From Pseudonocardia abyssalis (GTDB taxonomy: Bacteria > Actinomycetota > Actinomycetes > Mycobacteriales > Pseudonocardiaceae): a stretch of 64,000 nucleotides of DNA. The notes beneath the pieces were generated by a model, which did no database searches, was not told where the DNA came from, and saw nothing but the letters and a program-made list of their open reading frames with translations. Below are positions 57,756 to 64,000 of the stretch, piece after piece. The stretch covers positions 5,642,001 to 5,706,000 of the forward strand of contig NZ_JADQDK010000001.1 of assembly GCF_019263705.2 (NCBI RefSeq). Direction: 5' to 3'. Every line of letters begins with the position of its first letter. The first letter of the stretch is position 1. The position numbers were made by a program, and so were the translations under genes.

Positions 57756-58987
57756 TCACGCGGGCCACGAAGATCCAGCTGGTGGCGTTCCTGCTGCTCA
57801 CCGTGCTCGGCGTCGGGTACACCGGCTTCCGGTACGCGGGCTTCGGCGACGTCCTCGGCACCACGACCTACCCCGTGACGATGCGGCTCGCCGACTCCGG
57901 CGGCATCTTCACCGGCGCCGACGTCACCTACCGCGGCGTCTCCGTCGGTCGGGTCGGGGCGCTGACGCTCACGCCCCAGGGCGTGGACGTGCAGCTCGAC
58001 GTCGAGCGGAGCGCCCCGGACATCCCCGTCGACGTCGACGCGGCCGTCCGGAACCTCTCCGCGATCGGCGAGCAGTACGTCGACCTGCAGCCCGCCTCCG
58101 ACGGCGGGCCGCTGCTCGAGGACGGGTCGGTCATCCCCGTCGACCGCACCTCGACACCGGTGCCGGTGGAGGAGCTCGTCGTCGGCGTCGACGACCTGGC
58201 CCGCTCGGTCCCCCTGCAGTCGCTGCAGACCGTGGTCTCCGAGCTCGGCACGGCGTTCGACGGCACCGCGGGCCCGCTGCAGCGGATCCTCGCCACCACC
58301 GATGCGTTCAGCGAGGACGCCGTCGAGGCGCTGCCGCAGACCCTCGACCTGCTGCGCGACGGGCGCACCGTGCTCACCACGCAGAACGAGGTGTCCGGGT
58401 CGTTCCAGAACTTCAGTGCCGACCTGGCGCTGCTGGCCGAGCAGCTCAGGACCTCCGACCCGGACCTGCGGCGTCTGCTGGAGACCGCCCCGGAGGCCTC
58501 CGAGCAGATCACCGGGCTCCTGCGCGAGAGCGGTCCGGGGCTGTCCACGCTGATCTCCGACCTGCTCACCGTCGCCCGCGTCGCCGAGCCGCGCCAGGCG
58601 GGCCTGCGGCAGCTGCTGGTGACCTACCCGGCCTTCGCCTCGGTCGCCTACACGGTCGCCCCCGGCGACGGCACCGCGCACCTCGGCCTCGCGGTCAACC
58701 TGTTCGACCCCTACCCGTGCACGCAGGGGTACGAGGGCACCCAGCGGCGCTCCGGCATCGAGATCGAGGACACCCCGGCGAACGCCGACGCGTACTGCGC
58801 GGAACCCCCCGGTAGCCCGATCTCGGTGCGCGGGGCGCAGAATGTCCCGCGGGCGGAGACCCCCATGCCGCCCAAGGACGCCCCGGTCGGACCGCCGTCG
58901 GGCGGTGTGTTCGCCGGCACGGCGCCGGTCGGCTCGGAGACCCCGCTGAGCAGCCCGGCCCAGATCCTCACCGGCCTGCTCCCCTAG
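57752..58987 (+). CDS. mceF: Mce family protein MceF
   Basis: A 411-residue Mce protein. Anchor KIQLVAFLLLTVLGVGYTGF; MCE domain MRLADSGGIFTGADVTYRGV, SVGRVGALTLTPQGVDVQLD, RNLSAIGEQYVDLQPASDGG; helical needle; C-terminal Cys-containing domain (FDPYPCTQGYEGTQRRSGIE) and Pro-rich tail. Last of the six MCE subunits, coupled by ATGA to mceE. Confidence 0.92.
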   Translation: MITRATKIQLVAFLLLTVLGVGYTGFRYAGFGDVLGTTTYPVTMRLADSGGIFTGADVTYRGVSVGRVGALTLTPQGVDVQLDVERSAPDIPVDVDAAVRNLSAIGEQYVDLQPASDGGPLLEDGSVIPVDRTSTPVPVEELVVGVDDLARSVPLQSLQTVVSELGTAFDGTAGPLQRILATTDAFSEDAVEALPQTLDLLRDGRTVLTTQNEVSGSFQNFSADLALLAEQLRTSDPDLRRLLETAPEASEQITGLLRESGPGLSTLISDLLTVARVAEPRQAGLRQLLVTYPAFASVAYTVAPGDGTAHLGLAVNLFDPYPCTQGYEGTQRRSGIEIEDTPANADAYCAEPPGSPISVRGAQNVPRAETPMPPKDAPVGPPSGGVFAGTAPVGSETPLSSPAQILTGLLP

Positions 58988-59011
58988 GCCGCGTTCCCCC
59001 ATGGAGGGCGC

Positions 59012-59554
59012 ATGACCCTGCTCGACGAACGCGACACCGCCGGAGAACCGGCCGCCGCGCCCCGCCGCGACCCGGTCCGGCTGCTCACGGTGCTGGTCGC
59101 CGCGGCCGCCGTCGTCGCTCTGGTGCTCGGCGTGCTGTGGGCCCTGACGGTCACCGACGACGACCGCGACCTCGCGCAGTCCCGCGACGTCGTGCTGCTC
59201 GACGCCCGCCAGGCCGCGATCAACCTGAACACCCTCGACTCGGCGGACGTGGAGCCGGGCCTCGACCTGTGGGAGCAGTCCTCCACCGGCGGGCTGCTCG
59301 ACGAGTTCCGCGCCAACCGCGCCGAGTACGCCGGGCTGGTCACGGAGTCCGGCCGCAGCACCTCCGCGTCCGTCACCGACGCCGCGGTCGCCGAGCTGGA
59401 CCTGCGCTCCGGCGTGGCCCGCGTCGTCGTCGGGGTGGACGTGCAGGTCACGGTGCCCGACGAGGACCCGGTGCTGCTGCGGCAGCGCCTGCAGATCGAG
59501 ATGACCCGCACCGACCAGGGCTGGAAGGCCAGCCGGGCCGACGTCGTCCGCTGA
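59012..59554 (+). CDS. Mce-associated membrane protein (first)
   Basis: A 180-residue protein with one N-terminal transmembrane helix (LLTVLVAAAAVVALVLGVLW) and a periplasmic SnoaL/NTF2-like domain: DVVLLDARQAAINLNTLDSA, TGGLLDEFRANRAEYAGLVT, ending R-L-Q-I-E-M-T-R-T-D-Q-G-W-K. The layout and place after mceF are those of Mam proteins, which stabilise Mce complexes. ATG 24 bases after mceF with a GGAGGG site. Confidence 0.85.
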   Translation: MTLLDERDTAGEPAAAPRRDPVRLLTVLVAAAAVVALVLGVLWALTVTDDDRDLAQSRDVVLLDARQAAINLNTLDSADVEPGLDLWEQSSTGGLLDEFRANRAEYAGLVTESGRSTSASVTDAAVAELDLRSGVARVVVGVDVQVTVPDEDPVLLRQRLQIEMTRTDQGWKASRADVVR

Positions 59555-59595
59555 CCGGCCCCCGACCCGACCGCCCCGAGCAGGAGGTGCGACCG

Positions 59596-60492
59596 ATGCC
59601 CGCACGCCGCCGCACGATCCCCAGTCCCGCCACCCGCCGTCCGAAGGTCGCGGGCACCGCGGCCCCCGGCCGTCCCGAGACCGACGGCGAAGGCCCCACT
59701 CTCACCGGGGTCCGCGGGCCCCGGCCCCCGGCATCCGTCGCGGCCCGCGTCCGGACGCAGCCGGCGGGCCCGGTCGCCGACGCCCCGGTCGCCGACGCCC
59801 CCAGCGACGCAGCGGTCGCCGACGCACCGGCCGGTCCCGCCGGGGACCCGGCGTCGGTCGACCCGGCGGAGCCCACGACGGGGGCCGACCCCGCGACCAC
59901 TCCCCGCGGCCGTCGCAGGTCACGGCCCGCCGCAGGATCCGGCGACCCCGCCGAGCCCACCGGTACCGGCCGCGGGGCCGCCGTGCTCTCCCGCCTGCGC
60001 ACCATGCCCGTGCTCGCCGCGCTGCTGGTCGTCCTCGTCGCCCTGTCGGTGTTCTTCGGGATCGCCACCGCGGCGCTGCGGAGCTCCCCGTCGGCGGCGA
60101 ACACGGCCCTGACCGACCTCACGGCGACGTCGGAGGTGAGCACCCAGCTCGGCGACGCGCTGGAGCTGCTCTACTCCTACGACTTCGCCCGCCTCGACGA
60201 GAACGAGCGCGCGGCCCGCGACGTCATCACCGAGGGCTTCACGCCGGAGTTCGACCGCCTGTTCACCCAGGTCCGCGAGCTCGCCCCGCAGCAGCAGGCG
60301 GTCGTCTCGGCGGTCGTCACGGTCTCCGCGGTGCAATCGATCGAGGGTGACACCGCGGTGCTCGTCGCGTTCATGGACCAGCAGGCCAGCACCGCGGCCT
60401 CGACGGAGCAGGTCGCCGCGGCGGGCCGCCTCACCGTCACCGGTGAGCGCGTCGACGGCCGCTGGAGGATCGCCTCGGTCGAGAGCCGCTGA
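59596..60492 (+). CDS. Mce-associated membrane protein (second)
   Basis: A 298-residue protein. A cytoplasmic extension of about 130 residues, rich in Ala, Pro, Asp and Arg (with V-A-D-A-P repeats), precedes one transmembrane helix (LAALLVVLVALSVFFGIATA) and a periplasmic domain: DALELLYSYDFARLDENERA, TEGFTPEFDRLFTQVRELAP, ending G-R-W-R-I-A-S-V. It matches second Mam-type proteins of mce operons. ATG at 59596 with AGGAGG upstream. Last gene of the operon, followed by the hairpin at 60501. Confidence 0.85.
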   Translation: MPARRRTIPSPATRRPKVAGTAAPGRPETDGEGPTLTGVRGPRPPASVAARVRTQPAGPVADAPVADAPSDAAVADAPAGPAGDPASVDPAEPTTGADPATTPRGRRRSRPAAGSGDPAEPTGTGRGAAVLSRLRTMPVLAALLVVLVALSVFFGIATAALRSSPSAANTALTDLTATSEVSTQLGDALELLYSYDFARLDENERAARDVITEGFTPEFDRLFTQVRELAPQQQAVVSAVVTVSAVQSIEGDTAVLVAFMDQQASTAASTEQVAAAGRLTVTGERVDGRWRIASVESR

Positions 60493-60500
60493 CCCGGCCA

Positions 60501-60528
60501 CCCCCTGCGCCGGGACCCGGCGCGGGGG
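60501..60528 (+). terminator. Hairpin terminator of the mce operon
   Basis: CCCCC-T-GCGCCGGG pairs with CCCGGCGCGGGGG, a 13-pair stem with one bulged T and a minimal loop, starting 9 bases after the last Mce-associated gene. No T-tract. The L10 leader begins immediately afterwards. Confidence 0.6.
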
Positions 60529-60530
60529 CG

Positions 60531-60758
60531 TAGTCTGGCGCACGGTTCCACCGAAGACCGCAGGTCTGCGCCCGCCATCACGGGGGCGTACGAAGGCCCC
60601 GCCAGGAGCGGGCGACCCGCGCAGGAGGACGAGGTAGCTCCGGTCGCCGTCGTGCGCCCGTTCACGCCCCGTGCGCTCTGCGCCGGGGCGTCTCGCGTCT
60701 CCAGGGGCAGTCGCCGGTGGGTTCACATCACCGACGACTACCCGAGAGGAGGCAGGGA
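60531..60758 (+). ncRNA. Promoter and L10 leader upstream of rplJ
   Basis: A TAGTCT -10-like element (60531-60536) is followed by a roughly 220-base untranslated region. It contains the segment CCGAAGACCGCAGGT typical of actinobacterial rplJL leaders, and several GC hairpins. In bacteria this leader binds the L10-L7/L12 complex and represses translation when those proteins are in excess. Assignment is by position and the conserved segment; fold not computed. Confidence 0.55.
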
Positions 60759-61358
60759 ATGGCTCGATCCGACAAGGTCGCTGCGGTCGACGAGATCGCC
60801 AGCCGGTTCCGGGGCGCGTCCGCCTCGGTCGTCACCGAGTACCGCGGCCTCAGCATGACCCAGCTGATCGCCCTGCGGCGCGCTCTGGGCAACGACACCA
60901 CCTACCGCGTCGCCAAGAACACCCTGGTGAAGCGGGCGGCGGAGGATGCCGGAGTCAGCGGCATCGAGTCGCTGCTCGTCGGCCCGACGGCCATCGCGTT
61001 CATCAACGGCGAGCCGTCGGAGGCCGCGAAGGCCATCCGCGACTTCGCCAAGGACAACAAGGCCCTGATCGTCAAGGGCGGCTACATGGACGGTCGCGCC
61101 CTGACCGTCGCCGAGGTCGCCTCGCTCGCCGACCTGGAGTCGCGCGAGGTCCTGCTGGCCAAGCTGGCCGGCGCGATGAAGGCCAACCTGTCCAAGGCCG
61201 CCGGTCTGTTCGCCGCTCCGGCGTCGCAGGTCGCGCGCCTGGCGCAGGCGCTCGCCGACAAGCGTGCGGAGGAGGGTGGCGAGGCCCCGGCCGCCGCCAC
61301 CGATGACGCCGCCGCCGACGCCGACACCACCGAGGCCCCGGCCGACGCCGAGAGCTGA
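60759..61358 (+). CDS. rplJ: 50S ribosomal protein L10
   Basis: A 199-residue L10: [80 protein letters not shown]. It holds the L7/L12 dimers on the ribosomal stalk. The Ala/Glu/Asp-rich C-terminal tail is longer than in most bacteria, as usual for actinobacteria. ATG at 60759 with GAGAGGAGG upstream. Confidence 0.97.
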   Translation: MARSDKVAAVDEIASRFRGASASVVTEYRGLSMTQLIALRRALGNDTTYRVAKNTLVKRAAEDAGVSGIESLLVGPTAIAFINGEPSEAAKAIRDFAKDNKALIVKGGYMDGRALTVAEVASLADLESREVLLAKLAGAMKANLSKAAGLFAAPASQVARLAQALADKRAEEGGEAPAAATDDAAADADTTEAPADAES

Positions 61359-61412
61359 GCTCCACCCCCACCTGCTGCACCTGTGCTGCACCCCTGAGAA
61401 AGGACCGCCACC

Positions 61413-61799
61413 ATGGCGAAGCTGTCCACCGACGAGCTGCTCGAGGCCTTCAAGGACCTCACCCTCATCGAGCTGTCGGAGTTCGTGAAGAAGTTCGAGG
61501 AGACCTTCGACGTCACCGCGGCCGCCCCGGTCGCCGTCGCCGCCGCCGGCGGTGCCGCTGCCGCCGCCCCCGCCGAGGAGGAGAAGGACGAGTTCAACGT
61601 CGTCCTCGACGCCGCCGGTGACAAGAAGATCCAGGTCATCAAGGTCGTCCGCGAGCTCGTCTCGGGCCTGGGCCTCAAGGAGGCCAAGGACCTCGTCGAG
61701 GCCGCCCCCAAGTCGGTGCTCGAGGGCGTCGACAAGGCTGCCGCCGAGGCCGCCAAGACCAAGCTCGAGGAGGCCGGCGCGAAGGTCAGCCTGAGCTGA
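61413..61799 (+). CDS. rplL: 50S ribosomal protein L7/L12
   Basis: A 128-residue L7/L12. N-terminal dimerisation helices ([20 protein letters not shown]), Ala-rich hinge, and C-terminal factor-binding domain ([20 protein letters not shown] then [20 protein letters not shown]). It recruits elongation factors to the stalk. 54 bases after rplJ with GAAAGGA upstream. Confidence 0.97.
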   Translation: MAKLSTDELLEAFKDLTLIELSEFVKKFEETFDVTAAAPVAVAAAGGAAAAAPAEEEKDEFNVVLDAAGDKKIQVIKVVRELVSGLGLKEAKDLVEAAPKSVLEGVDKAAAEAAKTKLEEAGAKVSLS

Positions 61800-61822
61800 T
61801 CACCGCGTCACCACCGCACGCA

Positions 61823-61861
61823 CGACAGGGGCGGCACCCGGACCGGGTGCCGCCCCTGTCG
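61823..61861. terminator. Bidirectional terminator between rplL and the acyl-CoA ligase
   Basis: A perfect 19-base inverted repeat: CGACAGGGGCGGCACCCGG at 61823-61841 and its complement at 61843-61861. It lies between the converging rplL and fadD-like genes, 24 bases after the rplL stop and 9 bases after the ligase stop on the other strand, so it can terminate both. Confidence 0.8.
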
Positions 61862-61869
61862 CGCGTTCG

Positions 61870-63540
61870 CTACCGCCCGCGCAGCTCGCGCCGCAGCAGC
61901 TTGCCCGTCACGGTCTTGGGGATCTCGTCGAGGAACTCGATCGCCCGCGGGTACTTGTATGCCGCCATCCGCTCCTTCGCGAACGCGATGAGTTCCGCTT
62001 CCGTCACCGACCTCCCCGGACGCAGGCTGACGAACGCCTTGACGCTCTCGCCGCGGTACTCGTCCGGCACTCCGACGACGGCCGCCTCCCGGACGGCCTC
62101 GTGCTCGTAGAGGACGTCCTCGACCTCGCGCGGCCAGACCTTGTAGCCGCCCGCGTTGATCTGGTCCTTCTTGCGGTCGACGATGTAGAACCAGCCGTCG
62201 GCGTCCATGTAACCCACGTCGCCGGTGTGCAACGAGCCGCCGGGCAGCGCCTTGGCGGTCTCCTCGGGCTTGTTCCAGTACCCCACGACGACCTGCGGGC
62301 CGGTGGTGACCAGCTCGCCGATCTCGCCGACCGGGAGGTCGTCGCCCTGGTCGTCGACGATCTGGACCACGGTGTCGTAGACCGGCACGCCGACGCTCAG
62401 CGCGCCGGACGCCTCGTCGACCGGACCCTCCGAGCCGAACGGCGTGCCGTGGCTCGGGGACGTCGTCTCGGTGAGGCCGTAGACGTTGTGGATGTAGTGC
62501 CCGAACGTCGATGCGAACGCCTTCACCGTGGACGGCGGGATGGGGGCCCCACCGGACAGGATCTTGGTCAGCGTCGCCAGCGCGTCCTTCTCGGCCGCGG
62601 GGGAGTTCATCAGCGCGATGAACACCGTGATCGAGCCGACCGTGAAGGTCGCCTGCTCGTCCCGGATCGTCTCGATCGTGACGGCCGGGTCGAGCCGGTA
62701 CATGAGCACCAGCGGCGCACCGATCAGCAGCGAGATCGCGATGTGCGCGATCAGGCCGGTGATGTGGAACAGCGGGGCGACGCCGAGCACGACGTCGTCG
62801 CTGGTCAGGCCGACCCAGTCGCGGTAGGTCTGCGCGTTGAAGACCACGTTGCGGTGGGTCGTCATCGCACCCTTGGGCGGGCCCGTGGTGCCGGAGGTGT
62901 AGGTCAGGAACGCGATGTCGTCCGGACCCAGAACCACCGCGGGCGGGGCCTGTCCGGCGAACCGCTCCAGCGTCTGCGCCATGTCCAGGGTGCCCTCGCA
63001 CGCGATCCGCTCGACCCCGGTGAAGATCCGGGGGTCGTCGCGGGTCTGGTACTCCAGCTCCGAGGTGGTGATCACCGTGCGGACCGCGGTGCCCGGCACG
63101 ACCTTCGCCGCGACGTCGCGGTGCAGGCTCTCCAGGCAGACGAGCACGGTCGCGCCGGAGTCGGTGAGCAGTTCGGTGAGCTCCCGCTCCTTGTTCATCG
63201 GGTTGATCGACACGGCGATGCCGCCGGCCTTCCAGGCCCCGATCTGCGCGATCAGGAACTGCGGCACGTTCTGCAGGTAGACGGCCACCCGCTCGCCCGC
63301 GGTGAACCCGGCGTCGACGATCGCCGCGGCGAACGCGTCGGTGAGGCCGTCGAGCTCGCGCAGGGTGATGCGGCCGTCGAAGTACCGGATGATGTCGCCG
63401 TCCGGGTCGCGCTCGACGGCGGCCCGGAACATGTCCAGCGCGCTGTCGAACTCGACCGTGATCGACGAGGGCTGACCGGCCGCGTAGCGGGCCAGCCAGG
63501 GCTTCGAACCGTAGATCGTCGACTCGGCGGCGGGCGTCAT
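61870..63540 (-). CDS. Long-chain-type acyl-CoA synthetase (FadD-like)
   Basis: A 556-residue ANL ligase. P-loop LTYTSGTTGPPKGAMTTH, A5 motif VYGLTETTSPSHGTP, hinge GGSLHTGDVGYMDADGWFYI then VDRKKDQINAGGYKVWPREV, catalytic Lys in P-K-T-V-T-G-K-L-L-R-R-E-L. Substrate pocket not assignable by eye. The ATG overlaps the stop of the cyclase-family gene upstream (4 bases), so the two are co-translated. Compared with the ligase at 23251 the P-loop and hinge differ, so the two are old paralogues. Confidence 0.9.
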   Translation of the reverse strand: MTPAAESTIYGSKPWLARYAAGQPSSITVEFDSALDMFRAAVERDPDGDIIRYFDGRITLRELDGLTDAFAAAIVDAGFTAGERVAVYLQNVPQFLIAQIGAWKAGGIAVSINPMNKERELTELLTDSGATVLVCLESLHRDVAAKVVPGTAVRTVITTSELEYQTRDDPRIFTGVERIACEGTLDMAQTLERFAGQAPPAVVLGPDDIAFLTYTSGTTGPPKGAMTTHRNVVFNAQTYRDWVGLTSDDVVLGVAPLFHITGLIAHIAISLLIGAPLVLMYRLDPAVTIETIRDEQATFTVGSITVFIALMNSPAAEKDALATLTKILSGGAPIPPSTVKAFASTFGHYIHNVYGLTETTSPSHGTPFGSEGPVDEASGALSVGVPVYDTVVQIVDDQGDDLPVGEIGELVTTGPQVVVGYWNKPEETAKALPGGSLHTGDVGYMDADGWFYIVDRKKDQINAGGYKVWPREVEDVLYEHEAVREAAVVGVPDEYRGESVKAFVSLRPGRSVTEAELIAFAKERMAAYKYPRAIEFLDEIPKTVTGKLLRRELRGR

Positions 63541-64000
63541 CGGATCGCGATCGGGTTCACCGGCGCACCCGTCCCGTTGACGACCTTCAATGGCGCGGCG
63601 ACGTAGAGGAAGCTCCAGCGTCCGTCGGCGGCGCAGGCGTCGGCGAGGTCGTCGAGCCAGGCGATCTCGGTGAGGGTGACGCCCAGGTTGCGCATCAGGG
63701 CGCAGTGCAGGGGGAGCGCGACGCCGGTCTCCGGCTCGTAGGTGACCTCGTTGGCGATGGTGTCGGTGACGAGGTTGGGTACCTCACGGTCCTGGAACCA
63801 CTGCACGAGCTCGCGGGAGTAGGTCAGGCCCGGCTCCTTGAAGCCGTCGTAGAACGCGGCCGGGTCGTTGAGCTCGTACCAGTACTTCATCCAGCCGGTG
63901 CGGACGCAGAGGATGTCGTGCGGCTCGATGGTGACGCCCTGGGCCGCCGCGGCCGCCTCGAGGTCGGTGTGGTCGAACGTCTCGCCCTTGTCGAGGTAGT
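63537..64000 (-). CDS. Cyclase-family protein (kynurenine-formamidase-like), 5' end outside the window
   Basis: The frame is open to the window edge and gives about 154 C-terminal residues: YLDKGETFDHTDLEAAAAAQ, GVTIEPHDILCVRTGWMKYW, NLVTDTIANEVTYEPETGVA, LPLHCALMRNLGVTLTEIAW, ending WSFLYVAAPLKVVNGTGAPV N-P-I-A-I-R. The P-L-H-C-A-L-M-R-N-L-G-V and G-T-G-A-P-V-N-P blocks are typical of the cyclase/formamidase family (metal-dependent amidase fold). The metal-binding H-x-G-T-H-x-D motif would lie in the missing half. Substrate unknown. Confidence 0.8.
   Translation of the reverse strand, partial: YLDKGETFDHTDLEAAAAAQGVTIEPHDILCVRTGWMKYWYELNDPAAFYDGFKEPGLTYSRELVQWFQDREVPNLVTDTIANEVTYEPETGVALPLHCALMRNLGVTLTEIAWLDDLADACAADGRWSFLYVAAPLKVVNGTGAPVNPIAIR

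Overview
The window is very GC-rich actinobacterial DNA, most likely from the Pseudonocardiaceae and probably Pseudonocardia. Reasons: a complete Mce lipid-import operon, GAF-ANTAR regulators, HadA/HadB-type dehydratases between rpmG and secE, a zinc-independent ribosomal protein set, class F sortase, NDMA-dependent alcohol dehydrogenase and GTG-rich start usage. The genus is an inference from gene content.

Layout. 1-10.5 kb is accessory and partly decayed: the start of a LysR gene leaving the window, remnants of an antiporter and a rhodanese, a DUF302 lipoprotein, a LysR/TDT-transporter divergent pair, a class F sortase with a CHRD wall protein and an ECF sigma/anti-sigma pair, a short Cys-rich leader with hairpin, ynfA, and a HTH-antitoxin/toxin pair with a frameshifted toxin. 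It ends at 10526-10577 in the 3' half of a tRNA-Tyr gene with no 5' half, which looks like the distal attachment site of an element lying to the left. 10.6-14.6 kb continues with several single-base-frameshifted genes (two GNATs, an aminoglycoside-phosphotransferase-like gene) plus DinB and a tandem GNAT. 14.6-29.5 kb holds a fused methyltransferase, two GAF-ANTAR proteins, a patatin, a MarR/glycoside-hydrolase/serine-hydrolase run, tenA, a P450-acyl-CoA ligase operon and a large LuxR (LAL) regulator.

29.6-36.5 kb is translation machinery. The zinc-starvation set (L33, S18, L28, S14 on plus; an Mrf/CobW-like protein and L32 on minus) diverges from a Zur-box-like site. Then come tRNA-Thr, tRNA-Met, zinc-type L33, hadA/hadB, tRNA-Trp, secE, nusG, rplK and rplA. 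rplJ and rplL follow only at 60.7 kb.

The 24 kb between rplA and rplJ form a lipid module: alpha-methylacyl-CoA racemase, a MocR regulator, two SCP2 sterol-carrier-like proteins, a P450, an NDMA-dependent alcohol dehydrogenase with an R2-like ligand-binding oxidase, an aldehyde dehydrogenase (interrupted by an amber codon just before its catalytic Cys) with its TetR and a perfect operator-like palindrome, then mceG-yrbEAB-mceABCDEF and two Mce-associated proteins. Together with the acyl-CoA ligases at 23.3 and 61.9 kb these could import a sterol- or terpenoid-like lipid, oxidise its branched side chain (P450, alcohol, aldehyde, acid), activate it to a CoA ester and epimerise the methyl branch before beta-oxidation. 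The window ends inside a cyclase-family gene.
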